This document shows positions 12,116 to 24,779 of a stretch of 64,000 bases of DNA, one piece after another; position 1 is the stretch's first letter, and the number at the start of each line of letters is the position of its first letter. Source of the DNA: Sinotaia quadrata. Lineage: Eukaryota > Mollusca > Gastropoda > Architaenioglossa > Viviparidae. Position numbers and translations under genes: made by a program. Under the pieces are notes generated by a model. It saw only the letters and a list, made by a program, of their open reading frames with translations. It ran no database searches and was not told the origin of the DNA. Location of the stretch: NCBI GenBank assembly GCA_028829895.1, contig CM054181.1, positions 66,517,259 through 66,581,258 on the forward strand, written 5' to 3'.

Positions 12116-14468
12116 ACTGAGATAGGGTTCAGCATGGTCATTTCCCAGAAGGTCCCAGTGATATTTGGCCAGTAAGATTCTAAAATCCGATGCTGTACAT
12201 CACTGGTGAACTTTTAGCTTCTTTTTGTCTGAAAAGAACATATTAATTAATTACTGTATTTAATTTATTTATAAATTGTTATGCCTAAATAATGAAAGAA
12301 GTTTTGAACTGCACTTTAATGAGCTGAGTCAAGAACATAATGCAAAATATCAAAGCTGAAAAAAATTATTATTAATTACATCTTTACAAAACCATCCACT
12401 AAATTAAGAAATGTAAAGTAAACATTTAATTTCTTTCAAAATGACTAACTACATATTTTGTCTTATGTTAAATGCACAATATTTTATAGATTTGCAACAG
12501 TTTTTATCTTGTTTTCTTTAAATAAAAGATTATCTTTTTAAAGCATAACTTCATACGCACTTGACTTTTTGTTATGCTGTGTTAAAAGATAATAAATTTA
12601 AACACAGAATGCACAAAGGAAGCAGAGAATGATATGAACCTAAGCAAGATTTTAATTTTAAATTATGTATGTATTTATTTCCAACACTAAATAAATCCTT
12701 AATTGAAACAAATGCAGTATGAAAATTCCAAATGGTTCAAAATGCACAAACACAGTACCAAACTCAGCAGTTCAACTAAAATAAAGACTTTATTTGGACA
12801 ACTCAGTTATTAATAAATAATATGAATGAGACTGAGAGATGAATAATGAAAAATGTAAGCTCTCAACCCATTCAGGAAAAGTGCTTTTTAAAAATATAAT
12901 CGCCTGCACACCTTAGTCATCTGTTATTGTTATTATAAAATGCAGTACATGTATTAAGATTTTGGTTATAACTTATTTTGGCTGAATGTTGACTTATTAT
13001 TCTGTTTTACATTGTACATGTATTTATATCTATAAAACATTGAGAATTTTTTTATGGTGCATTGTTTCTTATTTAAGCTCATTATCATATCATATAAAAC
13101 AAATTAAGAAACAAATACATCTACTGTTCATCCCTTTAAGCAAGAATAAATAATTCAGTGTGCATGAAAAGTAATGGGGACTGAATAATAGAACTAATAA
13201 ATAATAAAAGTATAATACACAGTTTTTAAAACTGTAATATTTTACTAATTTATAAATAATAAAATTGAAAAGCAAAATGCATAATACAAATTGATAGGTA
13301 ATTTTTAAATTAACACCTCTGACAACTCCAGAACCTTTCAGCCTTTAAGAAATTAAACATATTCTTTCAAAACAATAATAAAGATGTACATGGGCTTAAG
13401 TCTGGGTCAAGCTGAAAATGAGGAAAAGCTAAAAATTGAAAAATAGTATTATTTATTAATACATGATTATCTCTTGGCTAAAATTGCTACCCCAAGTATT
13501 AATTTTTTAATATCTGCCACAGTAATAACTTTATGGAAATAAATTGTTAGTATTTTTTCCACACTGAAATACAAGGCAATTATTTTATAATGCTCCAACC
13601 ATTGCAAATTATATATTTAAAAATAATTAAATAAAAGACATATGTTCGAGCAGACACACTGAAAGCGCAGACGGGAAAAAGGTGTACACCAAACCGGTGA
13701 GACATTCTTTACTCCTTTCCGCCAGAAACCTAACACAAATATGGGGCGATGGTCCCATGACTAGCCATGAGGTACACCCTAAGATAATGAAATAATCAAC
13801 GCAAGCTCCAGTGATGACGTAAAACTGCTATCGAAATACACACACACACGATTGTGAACCCAACCGATGGTATACTATACTAGTCGTATCTAAACGATTA
13901 TCGATAAATGAAAAATCCACAGCTTGAGTTCGATGTCAGAATTAAGGTAAACATCCAGACGACGCTAACTGCAGTGGCAGTGTTGTTGTTTAGTAACAAA
14001 GAGGCAATAGGTTGTTGTGCTTTAATTCTTGATAACAAAAAGTCGGCGAAGGCACACACACACAATATCTCTTAGTGAGCAATACTACTATTATTACTAA
14101 CTTTTACTACACACAGCACATCTATTATAAAATACCCGTTAACAAGTACTGCTTTTAAAAAAAAAAAAGGAGTTGTTTCCCTTACGATTCGTTAATAACG
14201 ATTTTTTTTCAATATATTATTCATTGAAATATGTAGATCTAACTGCTATTTAAAATTTAATCGAATAATGTTCACATTGCGATTAATATACTTTATACGT
14301 TTATCTATTCAACAGCATTTCAAATATATTATATACCTGTTCATTGAGAATTCATCGACAACTTTGGGAGTGAATGTGTATAAAATATAAACACCCTCAA
14401 ATTCTTAGTATATAAGTTGAATTGGGTCATCACCTTGGCTCTATTAGTTTGATACTCTGGTTTCTCTT
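12116..14468. other. No gene seen
   Basis: Long AT-rich stretch. A less AT-rich patch at 13660-14060 gave no recognisable coding or RNA feature on either strand. Confidence 0.5.
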
Positions 14469-14499
14469 CATTTTTCCGTGAAAATCTTTCGCCTTTTAC

Positions 14500-15830
14500 T
14501 AAAGATTTCCGTGGAGAGGAACAAATAATGAGTCTATAAATTATTTTTCACAGCCCTGTCATGCAGGGTAACAAATTCAAATGTAATGGAAAGTGCCTCC
14601 CCAACTCTCCTCTAATTCATTTTTACAACGTATTCACGTTATGTCATTTTACCATTCTCTTTAGTCTACTCCTGGGAAACTTTACGTCTTTTACTGCAGA
14701 ATGCCAGGAACCAGAACACGCGTCAGAGAGCAGACGATCTGACGTGGCACTAAGGAGGGGGGAAAAAAATGTAAGTCATACCTCTACAAGAAAGGGACTT
14801 CAGAAAATATTTCATTGACTCGACAGTCAAAGTTTGTGCGATAGGGTCGCGAGCTTTAGTAATGGTCAGAGCAGAAACATTTGCAATTTTGCAAATCGAC
14901 AACATCAAACATCATTGAAAATGTGGCGGATATTTTCTCAACATGGAAAAAGTGAAAAAACTTTAGAAGATGATATACACTGCGTATTTCCATTGCAGGA
15001 CAATAGCCGTAAACAAACATTTTCTTTAAATCGAATCAGTTGACCTTTTATTTGCTAGAATTATGCTTCTTTGACGCTTTTCACATCAAACCTTGTTTTC
15101 TTTTCCTATCGTGGCTTTGTTCATTGCTTTTGTATGAATGTGAAGAACACTCTACCTTCCATTTTCTTTCTTCTTTGTTTTAAAGTCTGTTTTAAATGGA
15201 ATGATGCCAGGACCTTTATTTTTACATAAGCATTCTTACCTTTATCAACATAATTATAAATAGCATTGTTGCCACTTCTAACTATATACATTTCCAATTT
15301 CATTGTTTATGTTCGAGAAAATAAAGACTTTAAAAAAAAAAATTCCGTGGAGAGAAACATATAATAATTCTATAGATTTATTTTACTCAACCCTGTTATT
15401 CAGGGTAAATGAAAGCCCCCTCCCCCTCCTTCCCGATTCAAACGTATTCTGTACAAATAGTCCTGCTGTAATCGCTACGTCAATTTATTTATAGATTAAT
15501 GGAAAGCTTCGTCTCAATTTTTGTTAAGTCGGAAGTTTTACTGATCATTAAAATTAAGTGGTTTTAGTTATCCACATTTCTTACTAAATATTTTCTTTTC
15601 AGTTTATGGTTTCATCAACATAATTTTCACATAAATGAATTGACTCAAGACAGCTATAATGCCTTGGCATGCCTCTTTTAATATCTAATGTTGTAAAGCT
15701 AGATGTTCAAATAAAGGGGAAGGGGGTATACAGAGAAATAATTATAATTTTTTCGTGGAAAAGAATAATTAATGTCTGATAAATATTATTTTTCCTTCTT
15801 GCTGTCATCAAGGCAATTAATTTATTTTTT
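14500..15830. repeat. Dispersed direct repeats of a roughly 75-bp element
   Basis: Similar sequences start at about 14503 and 15343 (TTCCGTGGAGAG, then ATAATGAGTCTATAAATTA-like, then CCCTGTCATGCAGGGTAA). A weaker third copy starts near 15751 (TTTCGTGGAAAAGAATAAT). Between the copies I see no gene. Confidence 0.65.
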
Positions 15831-15978
15831 AAAATGTGAGAACTAACATAACATAAGTTACATTTCCATATTTATTATTATAATTATTTATACTTATTTC
15901 TATTTTAATTTTTTTTTAAAGAAACATTTGACTTATTTTTTAATCATCTCTCGTCACTGTATCAAGTTAACACACAGA

Positions 15979-16290
15979 AACACACACTTCAATCGCCATA
16001 CCAAAACACACACTTCAATCGCCATACCAAAACACACACTTCAATCGCCATACCAAAGCACACACTTCAATCGCCATACCAAAACACACACTTCACTCGC
16101 CATACCAAAACACACACTTCACTCGCCATACCAAAACACACACTTCACTCGCCATACCAAAACACACTTCACTCGCCATACCAAAACACACACTTCAATC
16201 GCCATACCAAAACACACACTTCAATCGCCATACCAAAACACACACTTCAGTCGCCATACCAAAACACACACTTCAATCGCCATACAAAAA
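15979..16290. repeat. Minisatellite, 26-bp unit, about 12 copies
   Basis: The unit is AAAACACACACTTCAATCGC plus CATACC; position 15 alternates A/C/G between copies and one copy is 24 bp. A long open frame crosses it, rich in His and Thr, which is what the repeat would produce by chance. Confidence 0.95.
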
Positions 16291-17775
16291 CAAACAGCAG
16301 AAGACAAAGAGAATATCAAACAAATACTTTGTTTTAGAAATGCAGAACGAAGGGACAGATTTAATAGCCACATGAAGCATCAGAAATAAATTGACGCAAT
16401 TTACAAAAACATGCAAGAATACGTTTTACGTGCGAACAGATATATAGCAATAATTGACGTCACATGACAATTACTGCCGGTGCAGCAGATATCTATTATT
16501 GTGTTCAATAAAAATTTCGTTCACTAACACTGAAAGAAATAAATCACACAAAACAACGAGTATCATGGTTAAGGGATTTAGAAAGAATGGTTTTTGTGTT
16601 CTAAATCACACTGCATGCATTTCACTCGCCACTAAAGAGAAGAAACCCGAATAGCCTTTTGGAGGGAGTCAAGAGGGAGCTGGCTTTATGTCCTAAATCA
16701 CAAAGCACATTATTCAGCTTGGTTGTCCCTAAATATTTTAAAACTTGATGAGTCAGCGTACATAGAGGTAGAGGAGCTTTCATATATCAACAGAGTGCAC
16801 ATCGGCCAGCACAGGCGGGTAATATCTAGACAGCTAGCAATACCTAACAAAATCGGAGACTTCAATGTTTGAGTCGTCGGCGAACAAGCACACCTCTACA
16901 TCCACTGCTATGGGGGGAAAAGTGTAGCGACGTCATGGTCGTCATGGTTACAGAGGTTGTGACTCGCCAGTCAACTTTCTGCAAGAAGCGACAAATGACG
17001 CAGCCACAGAGAGACTGCAAACCAAGTTTTACGTTTTGACTTTATTTCGTGGGATAAAACTTAGAATACCTTTGGATTAAAAAAAAAAAAAAGGATAAAT
17101 ACTTTGACTGACCAATGGCCAAAACATCTGTGTACAAACAGAATTAGAATGGAATGTAACTCTTTTTTTTAAAAAAAAAAATGGCTTTCAAAATTATTAT
17201 TATTAAATTAGCATTCTAACATAAAACTAAACACATCTTACTGCTGTTGCAAAATGTATATCATAATGGGTAATTTACATAACTATCTAGAAAGAAAAAT
17301 GTCAGAGAGACAGACAGACAGAAAAGTATAAAAGAAGCAAAATGTTGCAATCCCTGATAACATCTTTGTGACAACCAGAACTGCAAACAGCATGAATAAT
17401 GATTTAATTATGTCTTTATTAATTTTTTTTTCTAAATAATTAAATATACTGACTGCCAAATTTGTGTAAGAGAAGATATTTCTTTGTGACCCATTTTGTT
17501 GCTGTTGCTTCTGAGATAGCAGTGCAGAAAAACAATTTTAAAAAATGTTTGAATGTTAATTGTTTGGACAAGTTGTTTTGGACAGTCTTGCCTGATCATG
17601 TTTACATGGTTCTGCAATCAACTTTGCCTAGTGTAGCGGTGAGAGGTGACGTACAGACACGAACGAAATGCAGAGGTAGTTGAGTTTTCCTGCAGACATC
17701 TTTGCGTTTAATTGTACACCTGGATAAACTCAAGAACTTTTTGTGAATAGCAGAACGCATACCACGTTGTTGACC
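16291..17775. other. No gene seen
   Basis: AT-rich with oligo-A/T runs. A patch at 16900-17030 is CpG-richer and contains GCGACGTCATGG, a CRE-like site, without an associated open frame. Confidence 0.5.
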
Positions 17776-17872
17776 AAATTTTAAGGCAAGAAATTTGAAA
17801 TTGTTTTCTAGTGGAATACGTGATTTTAAGGCAAGAAATTTGAAATTGTTTTCTAGTGGAATACGTGATTTT
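17776..17872. repeat. Tandem duplication, 46-bp unit, 2 copies
   Basis: Perfect duplication of a unit containing TTTTAAGGCAAGAAATTTGA and CTAGTGGAATACGTGA. Confidence 0.93.
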
Positions 17873-18118
17873 CAGAGTGAAAAATACGTCGACGTGGAGC
17901 AGAGTACAATGAAACACAACTGCAGGTCATTGAATATACCGGTCACAAAAAAAAAAACAAAAAAAAACACCCCAGGTTTTGTTCCAAACAGAAGAATACA
18001 ATTAAACATATTTATAGTTGGGCCATGCCATTACAAGTTATTCATTGGCGTGATACAGTCCAGACCTTTTGAAGGCTTCAGTCAGAAAAACACGAAATCA
18101 GTTATGAATGGAGCAGTT

Positions 18119-18275
18119 GAATTTTTGTACTTAGAACATTCTATAATTGCAGTTTTTTTGTACTTAAGAAATTCTTTGGTTGAATATTTCATACTCAAAA
18201 GTTCCTTAATTGTATTTTTCGTACTTAGAAATTCCTTCATTGTAATTTTAATCCATACTTAGAAAAATTTATTGT
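18119..18275. repeat. Degenerate minisatellite, about 38-bp unit, 4 copies
   Basis: Recurring GTACTTAGAAATTCCTT and TTGTAATTTTT. Confidence 0.75.
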
Positions 18276-18355
18276 TTGTATTTTTGTTTAAGATTCCATT
18301 TGTCTGAATCCATGGGTGGGCTGAAGTAGTCACAGATAAGAATATGTGTGAGCAT

Positions 18356-18357
<2 letters not shown>

Positions 18358-18409
<52 letters not shown>
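18358..18409. repeat. (GA)n microsatellite
   Basis: 26 GA units, directly adjoining the end of the decayed coding segment. Confidence 0.97.
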
Positions 18410-18410
<1 letters not shown>

Positions 18411-18411
18411 C

Positions 18412-18806
18412 TTAATTAACCATCTCTATGGAATAGTCACACGTCACATATTTTTTCATCAGTGCTTCCAAGTCTTCTTCTTCTTCAACTTCATTTCCTC
18501 ATCCTAGGACTACCTGATAATTTTTCTTTTTACATACGGTCCTGATTTCTACCACTGCAAAATTGCCTGCTTGCAGTGTGTTACCTACTGTTTCTACCAG
18601 CTGTTCCAACAAAGGAACTCCATTTCCTAAATTTGACCCATCACACGCCGTGTAAATATTGACAGTTTATTTAGTTTCCCTTGTAAAATACTGATAGTTC
18701 ATTCATTTCTTCTTCAAACAATCATTACAGTTCAATTGTTCATCAAGAGTAACAACAAGGCCTTGTTCTTCTACAACTACTAATAGTTTGTGTTTCCTTT
18801 TAAGGT
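18412..18806 (-). pseudogene. Decayed coding segment, family not recognised
   Basis: One minus-strand frame reads like protein over about 130 codons but has three in-frame stops. Recognisable stretches: LLVVVEEQGLVVTLDEQ; NGVPLLEQLVETVGNTLQAG; EEEEDLEALMKKYVTC; and the end YSIEMVN before TAA. A shift of frame near 18700 would remove one stop. It could be an old processed pseudogene or a last exon with damage. A (GA)n tract begins immediately after its stop. I cannot name the family. Confidence 0.35.
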
Positions 18807-19111
18807 ACTAACCTTCATAAATTAATGTTCAAGTCTGGTTTTTACAGAGCACTAACTTGACATATCAGCATTTGTACAATGAGTAAGAAAATAGCAGTTT
18901 AAGTCAGAGACAGTTGAGAGGGTTATAAATTGGATTTCTTTCACCTGGCATAATGAGATGATTGAGAGCAGAAGTCTTGACTCAGTTGTCAAGCAGCGTC
19001 AGGATGTAGTACCACAATGTCCGCATTTCTAAAGACCTTTATGGGTTTGTTTACAGGGATTAAGTAGTTGAAGTGATAATATATTAAACCATACGCGTCA
19101 CAATCCACAAG

Positions 19112-19252
19112 CCCTCCCGAATGGTTCTAAAATATTTCACTAGATCAAATTTCTGTTTAGAAAGTTAATCATTTCAAGAAAGCCCTCCCGAATTGTTCTA
19201 AAGTATTTCACTAGATCACATTTCTGTTTAGAAAGTTAATCATTTCAAGAAT
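19112..19252. repeat. Tandem duplication, about 70-bp unit, 2 copies
   Basis: Two nearly identical copies beginning GCCCTCCCGAAT and ending AATCATTTCAAGAA. Confidence 0.92.
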
Positions 19253-20129
19253 GCTTTTGGTAATTTTGCAATAGAGCGAAATATGTCCACAACTTTATGT
19301 GAAGCCAGAAGAAATGTAAATTAACAAACATATCGAAAACCCGTGCCTGTCACTTGTCGTCTCTTGCAGACATTAGACGAGAAATACACCCAACTTCTAC
19401 CGCAACAACCCTGACACACTTAGCACGAGCCTCAGTTATAACTCACTACATGAAATTAGTTTCACAAGCCACTGTCAAACAAGTACAATTAAAGGCGCAC
19501 TAGCCTCAAAGTGAAAGTGCGGTTTTAGCAACCTTTTTTTTTTTTAAAGTATATTTTCCATAATAACTAATTTTCGTATCCTTAATTATGTCAATATCAA
19601 AGTTTCAAACTGTTTGCCCTTGCGCCGATGTACCCAGTGAATCATGGAGAGCGACACCTATCTCCATTTTGAATGCGAATGTTATTATTGCGGTCGATGC
19701 GGAAAGGGTACGTAACCCTGAATTATTCCATCTATTAATATTCGACATAAAGTACTGCTGAGAAAATATTTCTATTTGAATTTGAATTATTTCGTGTTTC
19801 CTGTGTATATTTATTGATTGTTATTCAGTGAGTGGTGAGTGCTAGGTATCAAATGCACCTTTAATAATTATTTTTTATTTTTACTTCTCTTCGCGAATGA
19901 TCTATGAGGTTTAATAGTAATATGGACAACAAAATATAGTGGAAAGTTTCTTGCATTTCTGCAAATACTTTTATTTTAAAGTAGAATTATTTAATAAGAG
20001 GCTAATTTAGAGCAAAGCTCGAGATGAAAATACCGTCTAGACCTGATGACTGCCTTCATGTGACTGAATATGCACGCGGCGTGAGGTCGGCTGTTGCTAG
20101 AAGCATATTAATTACTTTGTTGTTGTGCT
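19253..20129. other. No secure gene; possible first exon at 19644
   Basis: Mostly AT-rich. A short open stretch with good start and donor context (19644-19707) is described in the findings but could not be linked to further exons. Confidence 0.35.
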
Positions 20130-21300
20130 TGTGTTTTGACTCTGTGGTACTCTTAAAATGTGATTTTATGATTTTGTTGTGCATTTTTTTGTAGGTGTGT
20201 GCTGTTATTGAGGTCTTGCGTTTTGACTGTGGTACTCTTGAAATGTGATTTTATGATTTTGTTGTGCGGGTTTTTTTCTGTTTGCTGTTAGTGGGGTCTT
20301 GTGTTTTGACTGTAGTACTCTTTAAATGTGATTTTATGATGTGCTTTGTTTCTCTCATTTCCTGTTTGATTGCGCATGTGTTTTATTTTTGTTTTAGCTG
20401 TTAATGGGGTCTTGAGTTGTAACAGTCTTAATGAGGTCTTGTGTTTTGACTGACTCTGGTACTCTTTCAAAGTGGTTTTTCTCATTTCGTTGATGTATTT
20501 TGTTTTTCTCATTTTTATTTCGGTTGTGTATGTGTTTTGTTGTTTTTCTGGCTGTTAGTGGGTCTTGTTTTGTTGTTTTTAATCGTATTAGTGGCGTCTT
20601 GTGCTTTGTTGTTTTGGCTGGGTTAATGGGATCTTGTGTTGTCATTGTATATCTATCGTATTTGCTTTTTGCTGTGCTTTTGTTTTGTTATTTTGGGCTG
20701 TTAGTGAAGTCTTGTGTTTTGTTATTTTGGGCTGTTAGTGAAGTCTTGTGTTTTGTTGTTTTGGGCTGTGTTAGTGAAGTATTGTGTTTTATTGTTTTGG
20801 GCTGTGTTAGTGAAGTCTTGTGCTTTGTTGTTTTGGGCTGTGTTAGTGAAGTCTTGTGCTTTGTTGTTTTGGGCTGTGTTAGTGAAGTCTTGTATTCTGT
20901 TGTTTTGGGCTGTGTTAGTGAAGTATTGTGTTTTATTGTTTAGGCTATTAGTGGGATCCGTGCTGTTATTGTACATCAATCGTGTTTAATTTTTTTGCTA
21001 TGCTTGCTTTTGTTTTTTCTCTTATGTTTTTGGTTGTGTTAGTGTTGTCTTGTGTTTTCTAAATTTTTTGGCTCTCTTAATGGGGGTCTTGTGTTTTATT
21101 GTTTTTGGCTGCGTTAATGGGGCTTTGTTTTGTTGTTATTGGGGTCTTGTGTTGTCATTGTAATATCTATCGTGTTTGTTTTTTGCTGTGGTTGTGTCTT
21201 GTTGTTTTGATGTTGTGGTTTTGTTAATGTGCTAGTGTTTTTCTCGGGGCTTTGTTGATTTGTTGTGCCTTTGTTCTTTTGTTGTGCTTGTGTTTTGATG
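20130..21300. repeat. GT-rich satellite-like region with a 36-bp core array
   Basis: The core (about 20690-20950) has eight near-identical 36-bp units with GTGTTAGTGAAGTCTTGTG and TTTTGTTGTTTTGGGCT. The flanks on both sides are more diverged copies of the same TTGTGTTTTG...GGGGTCTTG theme. Strong strand asymmetry (G+T). Multiple frames are open through it because 36 is divisible by three. Confidence 0.9.
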
Positions 21301-21597
21301 ATATGTTTATTTATTTAGTGTTTATTTTTGTTGTTCGCACGCGTGTGTGTAAAAGTATAATTCGCATTTCCTTTTGTTCGTTCGCAAGCTTGAAGACGCG
21401 CTTTATAACCACGTTCTTTTCCAAAAAGGCAACAAATGGTTTCTTTGCCGTCAGTAAGTTGTAAGGAAATAGATATCTGAATTCCCGACTGAATTAGTCG
21501 CAAGGAAATAGATATCGGAATTGCTGGCAAAAATAACTGGGTTGTTGTCGACCAGAACTAACGTAGACAAATTCTCCACACATACAAACAACCCTTT

Positions 21598-21601
<4 letters not shown>

Positions 21602-21692
<91 letters not shown>

Positions 21693-21700
21693 CACACACA
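21602..21700. repeat. (CA)n microsatellite
   Basis: About 50 CA units with one CG interruption. Confidence 0.97.
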
Positions 21701-22059
21701 TACATTTAAATACACACACTTGCACATTGACACGACGCGCACGAATACACAGTATGACACATATTCATTCACTGTCTGATGCTGCACTAAATAATTATAC
21801 GCGTTATCTGAATATGTTCTTCCAAGACAAAAGTTTCAGATAAAGTGATTTCCGTTCTGCTAATCAATAAATTTGGACCGTTGCTCTACCGGCTGCTAAT
21901 CGACTCTTACACAATATTTCTGTTAGGGGAGCTAATTCAGCAAGAGTAAAGTGTCATATTTTGTTTCTCTTGAGCTTAATTCTCAGTAAATTTATTTCAT
22001 CTGGTTCAAGCAACGTTTCGGCCAGCAAGAGTAGAGTGACAAAATCACTTTTATTTAGT

Positions 22060-22385
22060 TTCTGTAAATTTTATTTAATGTCACTAAGGCTTATTGCTTT
22101 ATTTGCTGTATGGCAAAATGGTTTATTTAATTTTATTAAGAACAAGAGCTTTATTTACTTGCTGTAAGGCCTAATGATTTCTTTAATTTCATTAAGAACT
22201 AGAGCTTTATTTACTTGCTGTATGACATTATGGTTTATTTAATTTTATTAAGAACAAGAGCTTTATTTATTTGCTATAAGGCCTAATGATTTATTTAATT
22301 TCATTAAGAACTAGACCTTTATTTACTTGCTATAAGGTTGAATGACTTATTTAATTTCATTAAGGCTTCTTACTGTATTTAGTTG
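22060..22385. repeat. Minisatellite, about 56-bp unit, 5-6 copies
   Basis: The unit contains AATTTTATTAAGAACAAGAG and CTTTATTTACTTGCTGTAAG. It lies just upstream of the hAT fragment. Confidence 0.88.
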
Positions 22386-22439
22386 CTATAAACCTAGCTT
22401 ATGTTTCAGACAAATATTTCCATTTACTGAATCCATCAC

Positions 22440-23078
22440 AGACTAATTTGAAATTTGATTTATTGCCAAAAAGTTGGCAGCAAAATCAAAATACGGAATC
22501 TTTAGAAACGGAGTAAACTAACCATTGACGACAAAAAGCTTCACCATTTCAAAGTTTTCTACTGTAATAAGAGCTAGAAAAATGCCGACCTTTCTAACCT
22601 TCAGGGTATTTATCATGTCAAGCTTTATAAAAGAACATAATTTACAAAATCTATATCTGAATCTATGGATTCCTATGAACATCGTGTTAAACTTTATAAA
22701 AGCATACTATACAAGATCTATATCCAAAAGCATGGATTGCGTGATAATTATCATTTTACTAACAATTCCTGTAACGATATCAAGTGGAGAACGAAGTTTT
22801 TCTAAACTGAAATTAATCAAAACCTTTCTAAGATCTACAATGCCACAGGACAGACTGTTTACTTTAGGAACTATATTGAAAATGGTATCGCCAAAAAAAA
22901 CGAGACTTTTCAGCTCTAATTAAAGATTTTGCCGATAAAATGGCTCGAAAAGTTAACTTCTAATTGATGTGTTTTTAACAGTTTTTGATAAAATATTTCC
23001 ATTTTCTCACTTTGAAAAGTACGCCCTGAAATTGAAAAACTCCGCCCGAGGGCGCCAAAGAGGCTAAGGCCGGCACTG
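22440..23078 (+). pseudogene. hAT-superfamily transposon, 3' fragment with broken ZMYM1-like transposase
   Basis: The C-terminal dimerisation region of a hAT transposase is clear: LLTIPVTISSGERSFSKLKL, then a KTFLRSTMPQDRL block, then, after shifts of frame, IENGIAKK and finally ALIKDFADKMARKVNF with a stop near 22964. At least three frame changes are needed. Upstream of the GERSF block a stretch of about 60 bp occurs twice in tandem (near 22620 and 22690), adding to the damage. Downstream, at 23062-23078, the sequence reads (minus strand) CAGTGCCGGCCTTAGCC, a typical terminal inverted repeat of this group, so the 3' end is at 23078. I found no matching 5' end; the copy is 5'-truncated and inactive. 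Confidence 0.75.
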
Positions 23079-24779
23079 GCTAAAGATATTTTTTATCCAA
23101 GTTTATTCATTTCTAGAAGATTTGTTTGCAGGCTGTTGGCGGCTAATTTCGTTTGATGTAATCTATTTAATCTTCACTCAGAGCAGCACGAACTTCGCAT
23201 ACCGAAAACAGATAGCGATCTGTCCGAACTGGTAATACTGAGTCTCGGCCGTCAGATTTTTCTTTCGCATACTCGGTCGAGTAGGAAGACACCTAGCTTT
23301 ACATTCTGTGGGGCACAGTAGGACCTTAGATTATATAAATATACTATCTATCTAATCGGTGGTAGGACTATTTTCCAGCATAAATTAATAATAAACTCCA
23401 CGGATTAAGGTAAATACAATGACATAGGCATATATATTACTAAATAAAATGTAGTTGATAGCTTTTGTTGCTGTAATGCTTGGTGCTCGGCGTTGGCACG
23501 TGCATGGGCTATTTCAAGGTTTCATGCGGAAGGGAGGTAATGCATTTAGTAATCATTAGTAAGTGTTTCTGCAAGAGTTGTCTCCCTTTATAGAGGAATA
23601 AACGTTAGTTACATAAAAACGAGTATACTGCTGTTTTATTTATAATAGATATAATTATATGAGTTATCTTATATGGTAATAATATTACTATTTTATTGGG
23701 CTAATTGGCGGTAGAAGATAGATTTTTAAAATTAATCTACAAACTACAATTAGCGCTTAATATAACTTTATCTTCTATCAAAAATGACTTTGTGATGAAC
23801 AAACCAACAATAGAGGTTTGATCACTTACGTTTAATGTTCAATTGAACCAATGATGCGACCACTACCACCTAAATTATGAGCGAACGCCAACAGCAAAAT
23901 ATATGTTCTTCATCTGTGTTTAAAATATCCTACTAGCATGGACAGAATGATACTTTCCATTACAAAGTTCAAAAATCCCGAGTCACCCCTCGCTTGTAAA
24001 GAAGCTGAGCCGCCATTTTGAACCGGTTTGGAATTATACATTGCACGTTTCAAACACGATTTTTAGTTGATTGCCTGATCCTACCTAAAGAACTTTATTG
24101 TGTAAATTAATTTAATATATTGTAGATGAAATTCGACAGGCCTACTGAATTTTTGGATGTGACCATTTGATAATAAAAAAAAAAAACCGATCAGTCTCAA
24201 ACCGAACCCTCGTGGTTTTCATATGACTCTTTCGTTTTGTTCAAAATCAACCAATTTCCCCAGAATAATATTTATTTACACAAGATAAATTATTATTTAT
24301 ACCATATATTCAAATGGCAATCAACAAAAATCGTTTTCTTTCGGATTTTATTCAAGGAAACATCTAACAAATTGACGAAGGTCAACACAAGAAAAAGGTA
24401 AGAAAACTTTTTATTTATTTATTTATTTTTGAATTTAAAATAATAATAAGCAAACGTTAAAAAATTAAATAAATATTTTTAAAATGTCCCCCATAATATT
24501 TATTTTGAAAATCATTTTAGAATTGTACGAATTATGCTTGCTTTTAATTATTTAGTAGACTAGTAAAAAAAAAAAAACGGTGAAAATGTTCCCAAGTTCA
24601 ACAAAAAGATAAGAAATCTTTGTATTATTTCTTTGTTTTTGAATTCGAAAAAAATTTAAAAAATACTTTTAAGATTCCTTAGTATGTCTATAATAGGTAG
24701 TAATTTAAATTTTTAAAATCCATTGATAATTACAGTCGCTTTAAATTTTTTAGCACACTGACCCATTCAGTTATCGTTA
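23079..24779. other. No gene seen
   Basis: AT-rich. AGTTGTCTCCCTTT at about 23578 resembles a motif common in molluscan repeats. GAGCCGCCATTTTGAA near 24006 resembles a YY1 site. No coding sequence recognised. Confidence 0.5.

Noticed and set aside
12116..12235. Possible last exon on the minus strand (acceptor TTCTTTTCAG, then KKKLKVHQ and a stop)
   Set aside because: Only eight codons, no upstream exon found, and TTTTCAG words are frequent in AT-rich DNA.
15928..16389. 153-codon plus-strand frame rich in His, Thr and Lys
   Set aside because: Mostly the 26-bp CACACACTTC array. The 26-bp unit shifts frame each copy and the peptide is low-complexity.
20500..20990. Overlapping open frames on both strands with repeats such as VLCFVVLGCVSE
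   Set aside because: They lie entirely in the 36-bp array. Units of a length divisible by three keep several frames open at once, so this is not evidence of protein.
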